Assembly: GCA_022866005.1 (NCBI GenBank)
Contig: JALHTV010000216.1
Location: 1 to 10,209, forward strand
From: Phycisphaerae bacterium
Lineage (GTDB): Bacteria > Planctomycetota > Phycisphaerae > SM23-33
Length of the DNA: 10,209 nt
Direction of reading: 5' to 3'
Shown here: in pieces, positions 6,754 through 10,209 of the stretch
Numbering within the stretch: position 1 is the stretch's first letter
How the letters are laid out: the number at the start of each line of letters is the position of its first letter
Notes under the pieces: model-generated
Database searches by the model: none
What the model was told of the DNA's origin: nothing
Seen by the model: only the letters and a program-made list of their open reading frames with translations
Program-made: the position numbers and the translations under genes

Positions 6754-6756
6754 TTC

Positions 6757-6776
6757 TCGGCAGCAATCGCTGCCGA
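6757..6776 (+). terminator. hairpin after tRNA-Phe, possible terminator
   Basis: TCGGCAGC (6757-6764) and GCTGCCGA (6769-6776) form a perfect 8-base stem with loop AATC, starting 3 bases after the tRNA. The downstream sequence is only moderately T-rich (TTTCTCTT at about 6783-6790), so it may be a weak terminator or a 3'-processing structure. Confidence 0.55.
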
Positions 6777-6847
6777 TGCGCGTTTCTCTTGCCGATCGGC
6801 GTCGCCAGGGGTCGCTCGCCGCCATCGGTCCGGGCAGGGTGATGAGC

Positions 6848-8257
6848 ATGACAAAGCGCAATCTCATCTGGGCAGTCACTCTGCTGGCCATCGCGGTGAT
6901 CCTGGTCCTGGCGAAGAGGCCCACCTACTCCCCCTCGCGCCAGGAGGGGCTTGCCCCGCAGTTCCGTGCCCTGGACGAGACCTACCGCCTCATTCAGGAC
7001 AAGGGCTACAGCCCCAGCGCAGACCGCGACCTGGTCCGCGGGGCGGTCGGCGGGATGGCGGGGGCGGCTGACGAGTACTCCAGCTACATTCCGCCGGACA
7101 AGGCCGAGTCCTTCCAGCGTCGCATGGAGGGCAAGGACCGCGGCGTGGGGCTGAAGCTGGAGCAGGTCGGCGGGCAGCTCCGCGTGCATCAGGCCCTGTT
7201 CGGCTCGCCCGCGGCCCGGGCGGCCTTGGCGACTGGGGACGTCATCCTGACGATTGACGACCGTGCCGCCGAAGGCCTGACCGCCGCCGAGGCCGAGCGG
7301 CTGGTCAACGAGGGACCCCTGGGGACGGCGGTGCGCTTGCAGGTCGCCGGGCCCAACGACGAGGTCCACGCGGTGACGCTTGAGCGGCGGGAATTCCCGG
7401 TGGAGTCCGTCGCGGGCGTGCTGCGCCGCCAGGACGGTCAGTGGGTCTACCTGGTCCGGGCCGAGCCGGCCGTTGCCTATGTGCGAATCAGGGAATTCGT
7501 GCGCAGCACGGCGGAGGAGATCCGGATCGCCCTCCGCCAGGTGGACGCCCCGCAGGGGCTGGTGCTCGACCTCCGCGACAACCCCGGCGGGCAGTTCCCC
7601 GTCGCCGTGGAGGTGGCAGACCTGTTCCTGCGAGAGGGCACCATCGTGACGCTGGTCGACAAGTCGGGCCCGCAGCCTCCCTACACGGCCCGGCCGGAGG
7701 GCTCTTACCCCGAGGACCTGCGCCTGGTCGTGCTGGTCAACGGCAAGACGGCCTCGGCGGCGGAGATCGTCGCCGGGGCACTGGCCCTCAACCGCCGGGC
7801 GGTGCTGGTCGGCACCCGGACGCGCGGCAAGGGCGCCATCCAGGGCATGTTCCGCCTGCCCGACGGCATGGGCGAGATGAACCTGACCACCGCAGAATTC
7901 CTGCTGGGCGAGGGCCGCTCGATCGGCCGCCGCGAAGGCAGCAGCACCTGGGGCATTGATCCGCAGGTGGAGGTGGTCATCCCGGCGGTGGATGGGCGCC
8001 GACTATCGCGCCTGCGGTTGGACCTGGAGGCGGGCGTCTCGACGCAACTGGCACCGACGACCCGCCGCGCCCGGGGCCGGTCCGCCACGCAGGCCGGGGC
8101 CTCGACTGCTCCGGCGACGGGAGCGGCCACCCGCGCCCTGCTCGCCCTGGACGCCCAGCTCCGCAAGGCCGTGGATCTCCTGGCTGATCCGGAGGCCTTT
8201 GATGGGATCTTGCACCAGGCCGCAGCCACGGCCCCCGAATCGTCCGCCGCTCCCTAG
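6848..8257 (+). CDS. S41 family C-terminal processing peptidase (Ctp) with PDZ domain
   Basis: Ctp-type serine proteases cut proteins near their C-termini in the cell envelope, using a Ser/Lys dyad and a substrate-gating PDZ domain. Numbering from this ATG gives 469 residues: a membrane anchor or signal at about 5-21, a PDZ domain at about 96-168 (begins RGVGLKLEQV), and the S41 core at about 200-376. The catalytic Ser is S303 in NGKTASAAEIVAGAL and the general base Lys is K328 in TRGKGAIQ. The 25-residue spacing is that of E. coli Prc. LVLDLRDNPGG is the typical core strand. The Ala/Thr/Arg-rich linker and short helical C-terminus (about 400-469) are not recognised. The AGGGTG at 6836-6841 is well spaced for 6848; the ATG at 6842 is an alternative, while 6776 lies in the tRNA hairpin. 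tsaD begins 20 bases after the stop. Confidence 0.93.
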   Translation: MTKRNLIWAVTLLAIAVILVLAKRPTYSPSRQEGLAPQFRALDETYRLIQDKGYSPSADRDLVRGAVGGMAGAADEYSSYIPPDKAESFQRRMEGKDRGVGLKLEQVGGQLRVHQALFGSPAARAALATGDVILTIDDRAAEGLTAAEAERLVNEGPLGTAVRLQVAGPNDEVHAVTLERREFPVESVAGVLRRQDGQWVYLVRAEPAVAYVRIREFVRSTAEEIRIALRQVDAPQGLVLDLRDNPGGQFPVAVEVADLFLREGTIVTLVDKSGPQPPYTARPEGSYPEDLRLVVLVNGKTASAAEIVAGALALNRRAVLVGTRTRGKGAIQGMFRLPDGMGEMNLTTAEFLLGEGRSIGRREGSSTWGIDPQVEVVIPAVDGRRLSRLRLDLEAGVSTQLAPTTRRARGRSATQAGASTAPATGAATRALLALDAQLRKAVDLLADPEAFDGILHQAAATAPESSAAP

Positions 8258-8277
8258 GTCACCACCCCGCGCCGCGT

Positions 8278-9345
8278 ATGACTGACGCAGCGACCATCTT
8301 CGGCATCGAGTCCAGCTGCGATGAGACCTGCGCGGCCGTCGTCGCCGACGGGCGGCGCGTGCTGGGCAACGTCGTCGCCAGCCAGATCGACCTGCACGCC
8401 CGCTACGGCGGCGTGGTGCCCGAGGTCGCCAGCCGCGCGCACATCGAGGCCATCAACACCGTTATCGAGTCGGCCCTTGTGCAATCGGGTCTGAAACCCG
8501 CCGACATCGCCGCCGTGGCCGTCACGCACGAGCCGGGACTGATCGGCTCGCTGCTGGTGGGTTTGATGGCCGCCAAGACGCTCGCGTGGGTGTGGGACGT
8601 CCCGCTGGTGGCCGTGAACCACGTCTACGCGCACGCGTACTCCCCAGCCCTGGACGAGGAGCCCATCGAGTATCCCGCCGTGGCGCTGGTCTGCTCGGGC
8701 GGACACACGGCCTTGTACCGCTGCACCGGCCCGACGGAACTGGAGCTGATCGGCTCGACCACCGACGACGCCGCGGGAGAGGCCTTCGACAAGGTCGCCC
8801 ACATCCTGAACCTGGGCTTTCCCGGCGGGCCGCTTATCGACCGCCTGGCCCACGACGGGGACCCGGCGGCCGTCCGCTTCCCGCGATCTCTGCTGCGCGG
8901 GCAATCGCTGGACTTCTCCTTCAGCGGGCTCAAGACCGCCGTGCTGTACCACGTCAACGGCACCCCGGGCCAGCGCCGCCGAGGCCGCCCTGCCCAGGCC
9001 AGCGGCGCGGGCAGGGGCGCCTCGCATCTGAGCCGCCAGGAGATCGCCGACATCGCCGCCAGCTTCCAGGCCGCGGTGGTCGACGTGCTGGTCACCAAGC
9101 TCCGCCGAGCGGTCAAGGTCACCGGCGCCAGGACGATGATCCTGGGCGGGGGCGTCTCCGCCAACTCCGCCCTCCGCCGGGCCGCGAGCGACCAGGCCGA
9201 GAGGCTCCGCTGCACGCTCCGCCTGCCGGCGCTGCGCTACTGCGTGGACAACGCCGCCCAGACCGCCGGGCTGGCCTGGCACTACCTCCGGGCCGGTCAG
9301 GTCGCCGACCTGGACCTTGAGGCCCAAGCCACCGTGCGGCGATAG
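8278..9345 (+). CDS. tsaD: tRNA N6-adenosine threonylcarbamoyltransferase TsaD
   Basis: TsaD transfers the threonylcarbamoyl group to A37 of tRNAs reading ANN codons, working with TsaB and TsaE in bacteria. The 355-residue protein has the ASKHA-fold motifs in order: GIESSCDET at 9-17, PEVASRAHIE at 48-57, metal ligands H115 and H119 in NHVYAHA, CSGGHT, DDAAGEAFDKVA, SFSGLKTA, GGGVSANSALR, and the ligand Asp D324 in CVDNAAQTAG. The last motif usually reads DNxAMIA; here Gln and Thr replace Met and Ile. Residues 228-250, between the SFSGLKTA helix and the ADIAASFQ helix, are an Arg/Gly-rich loop longer than in E. coli. The ATG at 8278 places the first motif at residue 9, as expected. No Shine-Dalgarno sequence or separate promoter is visible, so co-transcription with the protease gene 20 bases upstream is likely. 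Confidence 0.97.
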   Translation: MTDAATIFGIESSCDETCAAVVADGRRVLGNVVASQIDLHARYGGVVPEVASRAHIEAINTVIESALVQSGLKPADIAAVAVTHEPGLIGSLLVGLMAAKTLAWVWDVPLVAVNHVYAHAYSPALDEEPIEYPAVALVCSGGHTALYRCTGPTELELIGSTTDDAAGEAFDKVAHILNLGFPGGPLIDRLAHDGDPAAVRFPRSLLRGQSLDFSFSGLKTAVLYHVNGTPGQRRRGRPAQASGAGRGASHLSRQEIADIAASFQAAVVDVLVTKLRRAVKVTGARTMILGGGVSANSALRRAASDQAERLRCTLRLPALRYCVDNAAQTAGLAWHYLRAGQVADLDLEAQATVRR

Positions 9346-9359
9346 ACGCCGGCGGTGAG

Positions 9360-9365
9360 TATAAT
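9360..9365 (+). promoter_or_regulatory. putative consensus -10 element of larB (leaderless start)
   Basis: A perfect TATAAT (9360-9365) lies exactly 6 bases before the larB ATG, so the predicted transcription start coincides with the ATG. No good -35 hexamer is seen 16-18 bases upstream. A GGTGAG at 9354-9359 could act as a ribosome binding site on a read-through transcript from tsaD, but its 12-base distance is long. Confidence 0.45.
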
Positions 9366-9371
9366 GCGCCT

Positions 9372-10142
9372 ATGAACGAACAGGCCCTCACCCAGCTCCT
9401 GGAAGCCGTGCGATCCGGCAAGCTCACGGTCGAGCACGCGATCGACCGGCTGCGGCACATGCCGTTCGAGGACGTGGGCTTCGCGCGCGTGGACCACCAT
9501 CGGGCCATCCGCTGCGGCTTCCCGGAGGTGATCTTCTGCCCCGGCAAGACGCCCCAGCAGGTGTGCTCGATCTTCCAGTGCCTCGCCGAGCGCGGCGGCA
9601 ACGTGCTGGCTACCCGCGCCGATCGCGAGGTCTATAAGGCCGTCCAGGCTTCCTTCCCCGCGGCCCAGTACCATGAAACCGCTCGGGCCATCACGCTCCG
9701 CCAGGGCGCGGCGCCTCAGCCCGCGGGGCACATCGCCGTGGTCGCAGCCGGCACCAGCGACCTGCCGGTGGCCGAGGAGGCCCGCGTCACCGCCGAGATC
9801 ATGGACCAGAAGGTCACCACGCATTACGACGTGGGCGTGGCGGGGCTGCACCGGCTGCTGGCGGAAAGCCCCACGCTCCAGCAGGCCAACGTGGTCGTGG
9901 TGGCTGCGGGCATGGAAGGGGCCTTGGCGAGCGTGGTGGGCGGACTGGTCGCCGTGCCGGTGATCGCGGTGCCGACCTCGGTGGGCTATGGCGCCAGCTT
10001 CGGCGGGCTGGCGGCCTTGCTGACGATGCTGAACAGTTGCGCCTCCTCGGTGAGCGTGGTGAACATCGACAACGGCTTCTCCGCCGGCTACATCGCCGCG
10101 ATGATCAACCGCCGGACGGCGCGAAGCGAAGGTGGAGATTAA
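9372..10142 (+). CDS. larB: nickel pincer cofactor biosynthesis protein LarB
   Basis: LarB carboxylates the pyridinium ring of nicotinic acid adenine dinucleotide and hydrolyses the phosphoanhydride. This is the first step to the nickel-pincer nucleotide used by lactate racemase and related LarA enzymes. The 256-residue product has the usual length. The N-terminal part has the helical region and FPEVIFCPGKTPQQV. The C-terminal PurE-like (AIR carboxylase) domain from about residue 119 contains AVVAAGTSDLPVAEEA, VVVAAGMEGALASVVGG, PTSVGYGASFGG and LNSCASSVSVVNIDNGFSAGY. C223 corresponds in position to the catalytic Cys that forms a cysteinyl-pyridine adduct in the Lactobacillus enzyme (Cys221). 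It starts 26 bases after tsaD, and a further gene begins directly after its stop. larC, larE and larA are not in the window. Confidence 0.95.
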   Translation: MNEQALTQLLEAVRSGKLTVEHAIDRLRHMPFEDVGFARVDHHRAIRCGFPEVIFCPGKTPQQVCSIFQCLAERGGNVLATRADREVYKAVQASFPAAQYHETARAITLRQGAAPQPAGHIAVVAAGTSDLPVAEEARVTAEIMDQKVTTHYDVGVAGLHRLLAESPTLQQANVVVVAAGMEGALASVVGGLVAVPVIAVPTSVGYGASFGGLAALLTMLNSCASSVSVVNIDNGFSAGYIAAMINRRTARSEGGD

Positions 10143-10209
10143 ATGGCGCGGAAGATCGAACGCGTGAGGACGGTCGCGCGGCTCGCCCCGCGGCGTCGCG
10201 ACAGCCACA
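10143..10209 (+). CDS. start of an unidentified gene, truncated by the window edge
   Basis: An ATG directly after the larB TAA opens a frame of 22 codons to the right edge, without stops. AAGGTGGAG inside the end of larB (about 10129-10137) makes a good Shine-Dalgarno sequence 5 bases before this ATG, so translation coupled to larB is likely. The visible N-terminus (MARKIERVRTVARLAPRRR) is strongly basic and has no hydrophobic segment. It does not look like the start of LarC or LarE as I know them. The family cannot be told from this fragment. Confidence 0.6.
   Translation, partial: MARKIERVRTVARLAPRRRDSH

Noticed and set aside
6776..6847. Longer N-terminus of the S41 protease from ATG 6776
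   Set aside because: That start overlaps the hairpin after the tRNA, has no ribosome binding site, and adds an Arg-rich stretch before the membrane anchor.
8254..9327. 357-codon open frame on the minus strand opposite tsaD
   Set aside because: tsaD on the plus strand is certain from its motifs; the antisense product is low-complexity and matches no family I know.
9297..10208. 303-codon open frame on the minus strand opposite larB
   Set aside because: It is an antisense shadow of larB, rich in Arg, His and Gly, with no recognisable domain.
1..10209. CRISPR arrays, insertion sequences, attachment sites, toxin-antitoxin or defence genes
   Set aside because: I saw no regularly spaced repeats, no transposase or integrase motifs and no such gene families; composition is even across the window.

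Overview
This is a GC-rich bacterial chromosomal window of mostly housekeeping and maintenance genes, with no mobile element, CRISPR array or rRNA. The lineage is uncertain. A large SurA/PpiD-like membrane protein without a recognisable parvulin core, a tRNA lacking an encoded CCA, an archease-RtcB pair and high GC would fit a member of the Planctomycetota (Phycisphaerae-like). That is an inference from general character; no marker gene settles it.

The left part (1-2134) reads leftward: a type IV AP endonuclease (nfo), then a TauE/SafE-type anion permease, then a DUF1634 membrane protein that runs off the left edge. The last two overlap by 4 bases (ATGA) and form a permease pair. The nfo frame carries an abnormal tail of about 85 residues that overlaps the permease start by 128 bases.

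From a 100-base divergent region the rest reads rightward. First come archease and RtcB (2235-4165), an RNA-ligase module. Next is a 757-residue membrane-anchored SurA/PpiD-like protein with an apparent secretin/TonB short N-terminal (STN-like) domain in its middle (4298-6571). It is followed by tRNA-Phe(GAA) with its own promoter and a downstream hairpin (6587-6776). An S41 C-terminal processing protease with a membrane anchor and PDZ domain (6848-8257) follows. After it come tsaD (tRNA t6A synthesis, 8278-9345), larB (nickel-pincer cofactor synthesis, 9372-10142) and the first 22 codons of another gene that starts directly after the larB stop.

Functionally the window holds RNA repair and tRNA modification (archease, RtcB, TsaD, tRNA-Phe), DNA base-excision repair (Nfo), envelope protein folding and proteolysis (SurA/PpiD-like, S41 protease), anion transport (TauE/SafE with DUF1634) and cofactor synthesis (LarB). 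I see no single new defence or mobile system. The points most worth a second look are the STN-like domain inside the SurA/PpiD-like protein, the nfo tail, and a repeated promoter geometry that puts predicted transcription starts on or next to the ATG of three genes (leaderless mRNAs).
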